64,000 nucleotides of DNA from Rhododendron vialii (lineage: Eukaryota > Streptophyta > Magnoliopsida > Ericales > Ericaceae). The position numbers were made by a program, and so were the translations under genes. Of the stretch, positions 47,501-57,841 are shown one piece after another. Where the stretch lies: contig NC_080558.1 in assembly GCF_030253575.1 (NCBI RefSeq), positions 19,188,611 to 19,252,610 on the forward strand, written 5' to 3'. The stretch's first letter is position 1, and each line of letters opens with the position of its first letter. The notes under the pieces are model-generated. The model had not been told where the DNA came from, did not search any database, and worked only from the letters and a program-made list of their open reading frames with translations.

Positions 47501-47894
47501 GCTCAAACCAAACCCTAGCCTCCAAATCCGAAATATGCCTCCACCGAGCTCTTCCCACGCGATCCGAGGGCCGAGAGGGCCGAGGATGAAGACCTGTGCG
47601 TGGGTTTTCAAGGATTGATGGTGGAGTAGCAAGAATTTGGTTGAGGGAGTGAGAGAGAGGAGACCGAGAGAAAGGGAGAGGAGGGAGAGAGAGCTTCCGT
47701 TAAAAAAAAAGAAAAAGGGGAAAGTGAAGTGTTCTCTTGGTTTGTGTTGATACATATAGCCCTAATGCACTAACACCCCTCTATTCAACAAACATCACAT
47801 TATAACCCCCAACTCATACACCCTCACACACTAACAACAGACCAATTGCATTATAAATACCAAAAATTAAATGATGAAATTACGGGTCTCTACA
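44538..47894 (-). mobile_element. Solo LTR, family 2 copy D (3.36 kb), in an intron of copy B
   Basis: Plus-strand ends TGTCACACCCTCGATTTTC and ACGGGTCTCTACA give TG...CA. The 5-base duplication ATAAG flanks it (44533-44537 and 47895-47899). No coding domain inside. It has TATCGATA-rich blocks (46466-46620) and a triplicated 91-base unit. It lies between the DDxxD exon and the next exon of copy B. Probably Ty3/Gypsy because of its length, but no pol is present to prove it. Confidence 0.9.
45950..46210. repeat. Three tandem copies of a 91-bp unit in LTR D
   Basis: Each copy contains GGGCCAATTAAAGGACCCCA, CTGCCAGGCTCTTTACCC and CGGGATGTCCTGAAGTAT, starting near 45960, 46051 and 46142. Copies two and three are almost identical, the first slightly diverged. 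Confidence 0.93.
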
Positions 47895-47987
47895 ATAAGA
47901 AATAAGTACTTATTTTTTAAATTAATAATAATGATCTATTATAAAAGAATAATCTATCTCATGAAATAAAAAATAAATACTTAAAAA

Positions 47988-48265
47988 ATACTTCCTCCGT
48001 CTCTTTTTAAGTGTCCTGCTTCGTAACTCCAACTTATTAAAAAGACATCATCATTACACCTTTCACATCAATTTTTTCCTCTACTTTCTCTACTTGCCCA
48101 TCATCATTACACTTTTACTCACTAACTTTTCAAAATGAAATATACTTTTAGGGACAAAATAGACAATGCACCAATTTTTACCCCCCTAACTTTACAAAAT
48201 GGACACTTATAAAGGGACAGCCCATAATGAAATACTGGACACAAAAAAAGGGACGGATGGAATAA
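47988..48265. mobile_element. Complete Stowaway MITE
   Basis: Ends TACTTCCTCCGTCTC and GGGACGGATGGAATA are inverted repeats with TA at each edge, as in Stowaway (Tc1/mariner) elements. The inner ends AAGTGTCC and GGACACTT also pair. A relative missing its right end is at 8990-9214. Confidence 0.85.
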
Positions 48266-48359
48266 TATTTTTAGCAGAACGAGGCTCAATCTCAAAACTC
48301 AACAAGAGGAAGTCTTTTTCTTATATTTTTTGGAAAGTGATTGTATTGTACCTTTGTAC

Positions 48360-48897
48360 CATAGTTCTGAATACCGTTTCGGACAGGGTACCGGTTTTCC
48401 TACTGGTACGGTACGTACCGGTACCGGTTAGGTACCGGGTACCGTTTCGAATTTACCGCAACTACAATATATATAATAATTATATATAATTATAATTCAA
48501 AAAAATCCCCCATATCATACAATTCATCATAAAATATTTCTACTAGAGATTCTTTAGTCCCACATTGCTTAGTTACAAAACTCTTTTCCACTTTAAATGA
48601 CTTTGCATACTAGTGAACTTGTGAATGAGAACCCCATAAGAGGTCTCGCGCGCTCGGGAAAATGTGCCGTGGCCAAAAGCAATTTGAAAAAATTGATTCG
48701 GAAACCAATTAACCGGGTGCGCGTCACGGGTCATTCGTGCGCAGGGGGGGTGCAAATCCGGGATCTAAGCCTCGCGCACGTACTATAGTTAAGCCCGTGT
48801 TTTGCTAAAAGACCGGAACGAAATTGGAGGGTTAGGGTACCGATTTTTCGTCAAAACGGTACGTACCGGCCAGTACGGAACGGTATCAATAACTATG
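48360..48897. mobile_element. hAT-like element (538 bp) inserted at the DDxxD exon's splice donor
   Basis: Inverted ends CATAGTTCTGAATACCG and CGGTATCAATAACTATG. The perfect 8-base duplication CTTTGTAC flanks it (48352-48359 and 48898-48905). Taking the element and one copy of the duplication out restores a normal exon-donor junction AG/GTACAA on the minus strand, so it landed at the splice site. Interior has GGTACCGGTACC-type palindromes and a GC-rich centre. Confidence 0.93.
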
Positions 48898-49113
48898 CTT
48901 TGTACTGCCTCGTTCAAGCTTTGCAAGTCGTCAAGTGAACCTTTCATGTCAAAAAAATCATCTGCAACCGTAATAAGTATGGCACTTTTTGCAACAATCA
49001 ATCGAACAGCTGAACCACGTGGCGGAGAACTGCTGGCAGCTACAGCAAAGTAACAATATGTCGTTTTTTCCCTACCAAATCCCATCTCACTGAGCCCCCA
49101 CTCCTTGGACCAC
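48898..49113 (-). pseudogene. Copy B exon with the DDxxD motif
   Basis: It starts WSKEWGLSEMGFGREKTTYC, continues to AKSAILITVADDFFDMKGS and ends at LNEAVQ. DDFFD is the intact aspartate-rich motif that binds magnesium and starts ionisation of the prenyl diphosphate. The acceptor is AC instead of AG (49114-49115) and the donor is broken by the hAT-like insertion. Confidence 0.93.
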
Positions 49114-49243
49114 GTATGCGTACATACCCATGACCCATGGAAATTAGAATATTAGAATGAGATTACCAAGGGAAAATTGAATTTTTTTTTAGGGGTGCAT
49201 ATTTTATAGTCAGCGGGAATTAATGTTTAGAAAACATGCATAC

Positions 49244-49342
49244 CTTGTCACTTCTTCGAGTTCTCTTTGATAGATCGATTGCCAAAGCTTGTAGTTCTCC
49301 ACAGCTAATTTCATTAGCTTGTCATTATGAAGACATGATAAC
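49244..49342 (-). pseudogene. Copy B exon NDKLMKLAVENY
   Basis: Intact AG acceptor and GTATGC donor. It reads LSCLHNDKLMKLAVENYKLW then YQRELEEVTR, a well-conserved stretch just before the DDxxD exon in TPS-e/f proteins. No stop. Confidence 0.9.
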
Positions 49343-49344
49343 CT

Positions 49345-50110
49345 AGTATTTTTTTATATGTTTTCATTGGATGTTAGAAGTGTATTTTATATGACATTTT
49401 ACCATAACAACAAGAAAAATTATTAATTACTAACTGATCTTGAACCATGACTCAAAAACAGGCACAACAGTTAGCTTCGGCTATAAAGCATATTTTCCTT
49501 AATATTCTCTCCATCCCTAATAATTGTCCAGCCTGCAAACCTAGACCTTACAAAATATGTATTTTTTCCGTTAAAAGATTCATGCCTTGTTTGGATCAAG
49601 ATTTGGAAAAAAAAATTCCAAACTCAAAAAGCACTCATTACTGAGTTTGGTAGGTGAAATTATCCTCTTGCCCTCCCTCAAAAAAACCTACTTTCAATCA
49701 TTATTCTTATTTCTCTCTCTATCTCCCTACTTCCAATCATTATTCTTATAAAAACTTTCTCAAAAACTCATTCAAACACATCATCAATCTTTTTCGCAAC
49801 TTAAACGAACTCATTACTATCCATTGATTTATGAAATCATTTTGATTTTTTTAAGAAAACAAATGCATCATTTTAAAGGCTTAGGTTTACAAGTCAAACA
49901 CTTATTTAGGGATAAAGGGCTATTTAAAGGGCAAATATCAGCGATCAAGTTTTCTAGTGCCCAAAAAAATACTTGATAGTGACAAACTTGTGTGGAACTC
50001 TTGAATGGACCCCACACAATAATATGATTATCAAGTATTCTTGGAGCATGCCTCTCGGAGCATTGAATAATCTCTCCTAATAATGAGCTTGAGTGAATTT
50101 TCAATTGAAA
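49345..50110. other. Intron region of copy B
   Basis: AT-rich intronic DNA. A frame on the minus strand through 49868-50118 only extends the neighbouring exon. No further exon is recognised. Confidence 0.5.
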
Positions 50111-50117
50111 AATATTC

Positions 50118-50236
50118 CTATAGAAGGAGGCCTTTGCAATCCAAAGAGCATCGACATGATCATTTGCTTCAATCCAAAATCTATGGTCAAGATGATCCAA
50201 TCGAGCAATCCATGGAAGACTTGACTCATGCTCAAC
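50118..50236 (-). pseudogene. Copy B exon SSLPWIARLDHLDHR
   Basis: It reads VEHESSLPWIARLDHLDHRF then NDHVDALWIAKASFYR after an AG acceptor. The donor is GA instead of GT (50116-50117). The phase (2) matches the next exon at 49342. Confidence 0.92.
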
Positions 50237-50263
50237 CTGTTCAATGGCCACACACGGTTTCAT

Positions 50264-51500
50264 TGGCTCAATATAATTGGTATCAGAGGAGACAATATAC
50301 TTGAGTCAGGATTAAGTGTGTGCACGTAAGTGTTTGTGTATATATGTGCATGTAAGTGTTCGTAATGTTGTTTTTTTCCCGACGAAATAAAGAAATTTTT
50401 TATTGATGTACCGTGTACGTAATAAACTTGAACGTACGAGTCATTATTGACGGCCGATTATACGCTTCAATTTCGTTGCGTCATCCGCTTCGGTTTCATT
50501 TTCGGATCATTAATAATGATAGGGATGGGGACGAAAGTGAGTGTCATAAGGAGAGAAATAAAAAAAAAAAAGAAAAAGAAAAGGAGAATAGAGCCGAAAC
50601 TCGTTTTCGGATCACTTCACACAAAGGTGCAAAAGGCCTTTTTGCATCGTCATTCCTTCCGATGGGCACAGTCTTTCTTATATCGCCCATTTTTTTTTGT
50701 TGGGATTCATTGACTTGGATAGGCGCAGTCTTTCTTACATGAATTGTTTTATTTTTTTTTTGAAATTCATTGACTTTGGAATTTTTAATTTTCAAGTCCT
50801 GGACCACAGAGATTTGCTTGTCTCAGTGGAATATTTGCTAGGGCATTCTACAGTATTTACCTAAATAGAATTTAATTTATGTACAGACAAGAGCAGTAAT
50901 TTGATGTTTTGATTGGGGTTAAATTTCACCGACAATTTGCCTTAATGACAGATACCCTACTCACATATGAGAAATAACCCTCACTGGTTTCTATGTGCGT
51001 TTCACTGACTACATCCCAAGAAACAATTATTTGTCCAAATACGTCATGCAATCAGCCAAAAGTAACTTATGTCTAAAAAAAAAAAAAAAACTTTTTACCC
51101 AAATGACTTTTTTTTGAAAGTTAAAAAAAAAAAAATTGTCAAGTCTTATATAGTGTGAATCAAAATGACTTTTTTTTAACCCATTGTAGGAGCTGTTTTG
51201 ATAAAAAAAAATATTGTAAAATTTATAAATATATTTTTATTTTTACTACTCAAAAGAACATTTTTTTTGGGTCAGAATTGAAAGCTTTTTATTATTTATT
51301 CGTTAATAAAAAGGTGAATTTGTTAATATAGGACACTTTTGGATAATACTATCACATGTTATGTCAATAAGGCAAACACCAGGGGATGTGATTAGCGTGT
51401 CAAAAAATTATCTGTCTTTTCTCTAAATTTTTTGGATTAATCAGTCGTTTCAACAAGAAGTATTAAAATTCAAGCATATAAAATTTGGATAAAAATTAAA
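50264..51500. other. Intron or rearranged region of copy B
   Basis: The exon that should lie here between the 51.5-kb and 50.2-kb exons was not found, so it is deleted or unrecognisable. There is a local duplication of about 60 bases with GCACAGTCTTTCTTA (50668-50770) and A/T runs. Confidence 0.5.
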
Positions 51501-51514
51501 AAAAAGTTCATATA

Positions 51515-51586
51515 AGATGAAATATCCACTGTTTCTTTCTATATGAGCCAAGATGTCTTCATCATGCACAAACCAACAGAAGCTCC
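51515..51586 (-). pseudogene. Copy B exon fragment SFCWFVHDEDILAHIERN
   Basis: SFCWFVHDEDILAHIERN and then SGYF match the family, after which the expected sequence is lost and AT-rich DNA follows. Both splice borders are unclear, so it is a truncated exon. Confidence 0.85.
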
Positions 51587-51727
51587 CAGCAAAAGCATTA
51601 CCCTTACTACATAAATACGTATAGAAATATCGTATTCCTATATCATAGAGAAAATAAAGCAATACCGTCGTGACCATATTTATGCAAGTACTAACTTTAT
51701 AATAGTCACGTTATATGCCACTCACCA

Positions 51728-51730
<3 letters not shown>

Positions 51731-51776
<46 letters not shown>
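51731..51776. repeat. (TA)n microsatellite
   Basis: About 23 TA units directly before the first of three foldback MITEs. The spaces between the MITEs (52154-52168 and 52547-52566) and after the third are also TA runs. Confidence 0.95.
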
Positions 51777-51779
<3 letters not shown>

Positions 51780-52155
51780 TCATTTTCAAATGAGGAGGTC
51801 CTTATTTTAGTTAAAATAAGGATCTCTCCATTTCTCTCATTTTCCGTTCGAATTTCAATGATCCGAGCTGCTCAATATGTTCAGAACGTGATTTTAAGAG
51901 TACCCGCGAGGAATTAGCAAAAAAAATGACCGGGAAGGGCTTCATCCGAGCAGTTTTTATTTGAACCGTTCGATAAAATATAAACAAAAACTGCTCGGAT
52001 GAAGTCTTTCCGGTCATTTTTTTTTGCTAATTTCTCGCGGGTACCCTTAAAATCACGTTCTGAACACATTGAGTGGCTTGGATCATCAAAATTCTATCAG
52101 GAAATGGAGGTCCTTATTTTATTAAGTTAAGGTGGTCCTTAGGAGAAGGTGACTA
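51777..52155. mobile_element. Foldback MITE in (TA)n, copy 1
   Basis: The outer ends AGTCATTTTC and GAAGGTGACT are imperfect inverted repeats. The centre is a strong hairpin in which GACCGGGAAGGGCTTCATCC pairs with a near-complement around TTTGAACCGTTCGATAAA. Outer flanks (AACGTGATTTTAAGAGTACC, GGTACCCTTAAAATCACGTT) also pair, so almost the whole element is palindromic. Non-coding. Confidence 0.88.
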
Positions 52156-52168
52156 TATATATATATAT

Positions 52169-52547
52169 AGTCAGTCTCAAATGAGCGAGTTCTTATTTTA
52201 GTTAAAATGCAGACCTCCTCATTTCTCCCATTTTCCAATCGAATTTCGATAATCCGAGCCGCTCAATGTGTTTAGAACGTGATTTTAAGGGTACCAGCGA
52301 GAAATCGGCAAAAAAAATGACCGGGAAGGGCTTCATCCGAGCAGTTTTTGTTTGAACCGTTCGATAAAAAACAAACAAAAACTGTTCAGATGAAGCCCTT
52401 CCCGGTCATTTTTTTTGCTGATTTTTCGCGAGTACTCTTAAAATCACGTTCTGAACACATTGAGCGGCTCGGATCATCGAAATTCAATCAGGAAAGGGAG
52501 GTCCACATTTTATTAAAATGAGGTGGTCTTTACGGGAGACGGACTGT
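52169..52547. mobile_element. Foldback MITE in (TA)n, copy 2
   Basis: Same family and orientation as the preceding copy, with a near-perfect central hairpin (AAGGGCTTCATCCGAGCAG and its complement around GTTTGAACCGTTCGATAAA). Confidence 0.88.
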
Positions 52548-52566
52548 ATATATATATATATATATA

Positions 52567-52923
52567 CAGTTAGGTTCCGGTGAGGGATCCCTCTTTTTAT
52601 TAAAATGCGGGACTCCCCTTCCTGATTGAAATTCGACGATCCGAGCCGCTCAAAGTTATCAGAACGTGATTTTAAGGGTCCCCGTGAGAAATCAGCAAAA
52701 AAAATGACCGGGAAGGGCTTCATCCGAGCAGTTTTCATTGAACGGTTCAAAAAAAACTGCTCGGATGATGCCCTTCCCGGTCATTTTTTTTGGTGATTTC
52801 TCGCTGGGACCCTTAAAATTACGTTCTGCACACATTGAACGGTTCGGATTTTCAAAATTTGATCGGGAAATGAAAATCCCTCATTTTAAAAACATGAGGG
52901 ATCCCTCACTTGAAAATTCCTCT
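52567..52923. mobile_element. Foldback MITE in (TA)n, copy 3
   Basis: A more diverged member. Its ends GGTGAGGGATCCCTC and GAGGGATCCCTCACTT differ from the other two, but the central hairpin and the AACGTGATTTTAAGGG arms are the same. Confidence 0.88.
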
Positions 52924-53126
52924 ATATATATATATACATATATATTAATTATTTTTGGATCCCTCTTGTTTTTTGGTTGGATCTTTGAGGGATTTATACA
53001 GCAGTTTATTGCTTATATTTTGCTCCTTTTTTTTTTGATCAGCTTATATTTTGCTCCTTGATTGATCTTAATAAAATTTTCTTTTACTGATAAAAAAAAA
53101 TTGAGAGAGAAAGAGAGAGAGAGTAC

Positions 53127-53236
53127 ATGGAGTTATATCGTAGTCATGCATCCGCAAGAGCCGGAAGGCTAAAGAGTCTTTGTATAACTTTGCTGGTTTC
53201 AAATTTCCAACTCTTGTTTGTGGCCTCTTGTAACTC
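53127..53236 (-). pseudogene. Copy B exon LYKDSLAFRLLRMHDYD
   Basis: It starts in phase 2 after TTTTAG and reads SYKRPQTRVGNLKPAKLYKD then SLAFRLLRMHDYDITP, ending at a GTACTC donor. No stop. Confidence 0.9.
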
Positions 53237-53379
53237 CTAAAATATTTCAACCACAATTTTTTGAAAAAAAGAAGAAGAGAGAGCTAGCAATGTCAGTCCA
53301 TGAAAATAATTAATTTGGAAGATTCTTAATAGGAATTTTCACCCCAGACAGTAAAAAGTAAGTATAATTTTTTAACTAC

Positions 53380-53503
53380 CTGTAAGCCTCTGACAAAATC
53401 ACTTCAATCTCTCCACTAAAATGCTCAGCCAATCCTAACCTCGTAACTTGATTTTCCAAACTAAGCTTCATGAGCTCTTCATCAACTGGATACATGGGTG
53501 TAA
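53380..53503 (-). pseudogene. Copy B exon 4
   Basis: It reads [20 protein letters not shown] then TRLGLAEHFSGEIEVILSEA YR, with AG acceptor and GTAGTT donor. It is the full version of the exon that is cut off at the left window edge in copy A (1-38). Confidence 0.92.
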
Positions 53504-53545
53504 CTGCACCCAAAATATATATATGAGATTAAATTATTTACACCG

Positions 53546-53548
<3 letters not shown>

Positions 53549-53582
<34 letters not shown>

Positions 53583-53665
53583 CATATGTATATATATATA
53601 TGTATATATATATATGTATATATATATATGTGTATATATATATGTATATATATATACGTGTATGT
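53549..53665. repeat. (TA)n/(TATATG)n microsatellite
   Basis: TA repeats with interspersed TG/CG; ORFs across it are IYIYI artefacts. It lies in intron 3 of copy B, absent from copy A. Confidence 0.95.
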
Positions 53666-54192
53666 GTCATTTTAAGGCCACATATATGTATGCAAAATTA
53701 AAGGACTTTCAACCCAACCACCCAATATATATTCCAGTTCAAACAAAAAAAAAAAAAACAATCCTATATCAGCACCAAAACTACAACCCAAACCCTACAC
53801 CGGTTTTTGTCACTCATAGGTTTATCCAGATTTTTTTTTGATAGGCAAATTTTTTTATTAAAAACTCGATAACGGGTACATCGAGAAGGAGAGGGAAAGC
53901 ATCATTGAGAGAAAAAAAAACCAATCCAAGTTTTTGTTTCGTTTTCCAATTATTCATTGGATTTTCTCTTTTCTGGGATTCCTTTTGCTCTTGTGTTATT
54001 TCATGGAGCTTGGGTTTTCCTCTTTCTCTTTCTTTTTGTTCGATGTATCCATTGTCGAGTTTGAATTTATTTGCCGTTTAATAAAAAAAAATGACACTGG
54101 TTGACAGAAATTCTGACTCCACCCCTGTTCTCTTTGAACATTTATACTCCTTTAATTTTATCATTTTCTTCTTCAAATTATAAAAAACCAAC

Positions 54193-54379
54193 CTCCGCGA
54201 GGACATCTTCGAACAAGTCTCTCGAGGTATTCTTTGCACTTTCTCTCTCCTGTAGCCATGAAAGCATAAGCTGTTGCAGAGGGCGAGTGAAACAAAGAGC
54301 CATCCTTGTTCAAGCTCTTTAGTATGATTTCTCTATCGATGTTGCTTGTGGATGGTAAAGCTTCTAGGAACGACAGTAA
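54193..54379 (-). pseudogene. Copy B exon 3, 5' part replaced
   Basis: LLSFLEALPSTSNIDREIIL, LNKDGSLFHSPSATAYAFMA and the end RRCPRGG with a GT donor match copy A exon 3 nearly base for base. At 54379 the match stops abruptly and foldback-derived DNA begins, so the first 13 or so codons and the acceptor are lost. Confidence 0.92.
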
Positions 54380-54620
54380 GGTGCTTAATCCGAGTACCCA
54401 TTTTTCGTGTATATACATCCCTTTTTTCGTGTGTATATATATACATGAAAAATAGGTGCTTGGTTCAAACACTCTACACACCTCGAATGCCGTTGATTCC
54501 CGAGTTGGGTCACTCGGTTTTTTTTTTAAAATTTTTGGACGGCTCGGATCGGCCGTCCGGTTGTCGGAGACAGCCCGGCGCAGCCGTCGGTACGATTTTC
54601 CTCCCCGGCTGGTCGGTGTA
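54380..54620. mobile_element. Foldback-derived insertion cutting copy B exon 3
   Basis: It is related to one arm and loop of the 23238-23631 foldback: GGTGCTT, TTCGTGTATATACA, CTACACACCTCG, GATTCCCG, then TTTTTGGACGGCTCGGATCG and GCCGTCGG. Only half of the palindrome remains. It replaces the part corresponding to 500-1690 in copy A (end of exon 3, exons 2 and 1, and the core promoter). Confidence 0.82.
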
Positions 54621-55937
54621 TATAGCAGCACTCTTATTTTAAATGTAAAAGTAGGGTTATTAAAAATTATAGGGAATGCGACAACCCTATTAGCTTCCCT
54701 CTGACTCTATCCTTGCATGTAAATAAGCTTGGTTCCTTAGATCATTTGATATACTTGAACAGAGCTCAATTAAGCTGTCAAAATACTAATCAAGCAGAAA
54801 TTTGAAGTAGATTAATACGAGGGTTTAATTTGAGCTTGAGCAGAGTTCAAGTTCATTGAATTTCAAATAAGCCGAGCTCAAACAGCGGCTCTTTTGTAAT
54901 CTACTTCCGTTCCAAAAAAAGGTAATCTACTTCCGTTCCAAAAAAAGGAAAAACGTACTGTATATTTAGCTGGAGTTCAACCGGCCCCATGCATTTAGAC
55001 ATGTGTAGACGTGGTCTAGCCGTCTAAATATGTAGGCTTCCTTAATTGGTACGATGGAGTATATATCACTATGATCACTAGTCAGTCAATAACAGAAAGT
55101 GACGGCTCAAGGCTTCCTTAATATGTAGGCTTCCTTAATATGTACGCTTGAATTTTTTTTCTTTTGAAGAGGCATAGGTTTGATTTTTGATTCCCATGTT
55201 TCGAAATATGTAGGCTTCCTTGTACAATTAGTCCCTTCTTCAAAAATGAAAATTCAAGTACGAAACCTTTGGTTTCATATTCAAATACCAAACCGTCTGT
55301 ACGTAGCTAATATTTAATTTATTCACTATTTTTACTTTCCCAAGATATGTATATTTCTTATTATTCATTGCACATGTCTACAAACCTGAATATTCTACTA
55401 CTTGGCTCAGTTCGGCTCGTCCACAATGAATAGAATCGTAGTACCTGTTACGAAGAAATGCAATCAACAAAAGCCATATTACAATTTCATGGATTATACA
55501 AACTGAATTACCAGCTACAACAAATTGGGATAAACTGATAAGCGAATCGAACCGTATTTCACGCAAGTTTCTTAAAATAGATTTGCCGCCTACCAAGGGT
55601 GTTTGAAGTTGCATCGTTGCCTATCTCCCAAGATAATTCGACTAGAACCACAGCCCACGAAACATTACCGTAAGCTATCTTAATGAACAAATTAATCATA
55701 TGTATACTTCTCTCTGACGCAATGATTAATGACGCTCGTAATATACATTTAGAATTCGAAAATCAGGTGTGTATCTCACGAAAACGGGCCAGTCTCCTAT
55801 TATAATCGATGTGAGACTTGCAAGATTAATTTTGAATTAAAGTAATAGTAATTACTTTAATGAGACAGCTTTACAAAACTATTCATACCAAATTGATCAG
55901 TAGCTCCTTATAAATATGTTGATCAACAATGCTACAC

Positions 55938-56068
55938 ATATAATAATTCAAACACAATATCTCATATACATGTGAGATCCACACATACAACCTTTCATAT
56001 ACATGTGGGCCCACATGTATGTAAGACAGTGAAATGTTGTATTTGGTGTTGTGTTTGAATTGTTGTAC
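55938..56068. mobile_element. Hairpin MITE, copy B counterpart of 2871-3013
   Basis: ATAATAATTCAAACACAATA at the left and the inverse at the right; slightly shorter than its partner. Confidence 0.55.
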
Positions 56069-56087
56069 GAATACCATTTTTGCGTAA

Positions 56088-56296
56088 GTGCTACACACAC
56101 AACCGATGTGTAAAATACAATACACAACCAATCTCTATCCCTCTATTGTTGTAATAAATGGTCATGATTTGCTCAAATTTTTTCCCATAAAAGTTAAACT
56201 TTTCTCTGGTAGAGTTTTTTTTTTTAAAATCTAAACCGTTCAAAAATATCTTGACGGACAAAATTAGACACACAAATTGGTTGTGCGTGTAGCATT
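56088..56296. mobile_element. MITE, copy B counterpart of 3032-3213
   Basis: GTGCTACACACACAACCGAT at the left and TTGTGCGTGTAGCATT at the right. An internal duplication of the ACACAACC part makes it longer than its partner. Confidence 0.5.
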
Positions 56297-57040
56297 TTTG
56301 TTTTTTATGTTCATAGCAAATCATTTCTCTACGAAGAACCAAACCAGACAGTACACACTAGTGACTAGACACTAAGGACCCACGTCACGTGTACGTAGCG
56401 CATAACGTGTTCAATGACATGCACGTCCTTGTGACCGGCCATTTCCTACGCACGGTACTGTCTATGTTTTTCCGCCTGACTGGCCGTCAAATTAATTAAT
56501 TGGAGTGCCAAATTCCAAATGCCAAATGCGGCGGCCGCTCATATGATATTGATCGGTCTTGAGTTCACATACTATATGCATATAATTAGTACTATTACTT
56601 CCGATAAAATGATGAGTTTTTTTTTTGATAATGCAGAGAGTGTCCAGGGCCAGCTGTGCGCACCTCATACTAAATCTTATAGTCCATCCCGCAGCCGTTT
56701 CACATGCTTACACGTGGGAGTGAGGTGATTTCAAGAGTTGTTGGTAAAGAAAATTGAACATAAGACCTTAGAATGGAGCAAACACATAAGTCGCAGATCA
56801 AGACCACTTGATCAAACCAGTCGAGTTGTACACGAGTAGCTTGCGCTAGGTTCTACTGGTTAGCAAACAACTCGAGCTCGAGTTGGTAAATAACTCGACT
56901 CGTTTATGAAATTAAGCTAGACTTTTTTAGTAAACGAACCGAGCTCGAACACCTCGATACTAACCTGAACTCGAGCCAGCAGACTAGTGTTGGGAAATAG
57001 GAGCCGCGCGCTCAGACTCACAACAAACAAAAAACACTCA

Positions 57041-57607
57041 GTTTTTAGGTATTTATCGTCTGCTATTTTTACTGCTTTTTATGTTGTTTGCTTGTTGTGT
57101 GTATTTTGCTGCGGTTGTTGGGATTTTGTTTTTGTTTGTTTTTTTAGTTGGTTTTGCCTTGCCGGGATTTTGCTTGGTGTTGTTGGTCAGAGTTAATTTG
57201 ATGTTGTTGTTGTTGTTTGTTGATGTTTTCGCGGTGCTTTGTGTCCAATTTCTGGTGTAGGGGTTGGATGGATGCTTTCAGCTTGTAGTTTTTTTTTTTT
57301 TCAGGCCACTAAATACACCCGACTACGCAATTTAAATCTCCGAAGGAGCTAGCGCGGCCACAAGTACTATCACGGCTTCCCACTTAAGGGTACTGATAAA
57401 CCTAACATCCAACAAATTTCAATTACCAGCAACAAAAGTTGAGTCAATAAACTAAAGGAAAGCATATTGAACGGGATTAAGGATATGGAAAGACACGTGC
57501 ATTATTGGATCTCCTCCTCAAGTTCTATGTTATGATTCTGTTGTCTCCGATATTATCGACATTATCATTCGAGATTTGTTCATATATCCTCGTGACGCTG
57601 AGATAAT
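57041..57607. other. Spacer
   Basis: T-rich and TTG-rich DNA without recognised genes, beyond the end of the duplication. Confidence 0.4.
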
Positions 57608-57841
57608 ATGCTAGCTAAATCCCGGCCCCGTGCCGCAAGATTTGCCAAATCCAGTGTTAATGATCGATGCATTAATCTCCAAAGGATCTAGCAAGGGAAT
57701 TTCGACAGTCAAAGCGGCACTATATATATATATGCTAGCTAAATCCCGGCCCCGTGCCGCAGGATTTGCCAAATCCAGTGTTAATGATCGATGCATTAAT
57801 CTCCAAAGGATCTAGCAAGGGAATTTCTACAGTCAAATCGG

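Larger units (their letters stand above)
41812..54379 (-). pseudogene. Diterpene synthase (TPS-e/f, geranyllinalool-synthase-like), copy B, pseudogene
   Basis: Exons recognised in order on the minus strand: 54193-54379, 53380-53503, 53127-53236, about 51515-51586, 50118-50236, 49244-49342, 48898-49113, 43675-43804, 43257-43502, 41812-42383. Together they follow the whole alpha and part of the beta domain of a TPS-e/f enzyme. Exons 1-2 are absent, the third is cut by an insertion, and sequence between the 51.5-kb and 50.2-kb exons is missing. Splice sites are changed at 50116-50117 (GA for GT), 49114-49115 (AC for AG) and 43503-43504 (AT for AG). The last exon has a frameshift and a TAG. Introns hold three foldback MITEs, a solo LTR, a Stowaway and two hAT-like elements. 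It is the degenerate partner of copy A. Confidence 0.92.
54625..57040. repeat. Duplicated upstream region of the terpene synthase, copy B
   Basis: Homologous to 1690-3981 with substitutions and small indels. Differences include a 23-base tandem duplication (GGTAATCTACTTCCGTTCC, 54894-54945), an extra ATATGTAGGCTTCCTTA, and an insertion after 55270. Both hairpin MITEs are present. No coding sequence. Confidence 0.92.

Noticed and set aside
42457..49025. Shared 16-mer CTGAACCACGTGGCGG at 42457 and 49010
   Set aside because: No similarity beyond the 16 bases; a match of this length is expected by chance in a window of this size.
50278..50292. TGGTATCAGAGGA as a primer-binding site
   Set aside because: No LTR ends next to it and it overlaps the 5' flank of a terpene synthase exon.
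53448..53841. IYIYI-type frames on both strands
   Set aside because: Artefacts of the (TA)n microsatellite.
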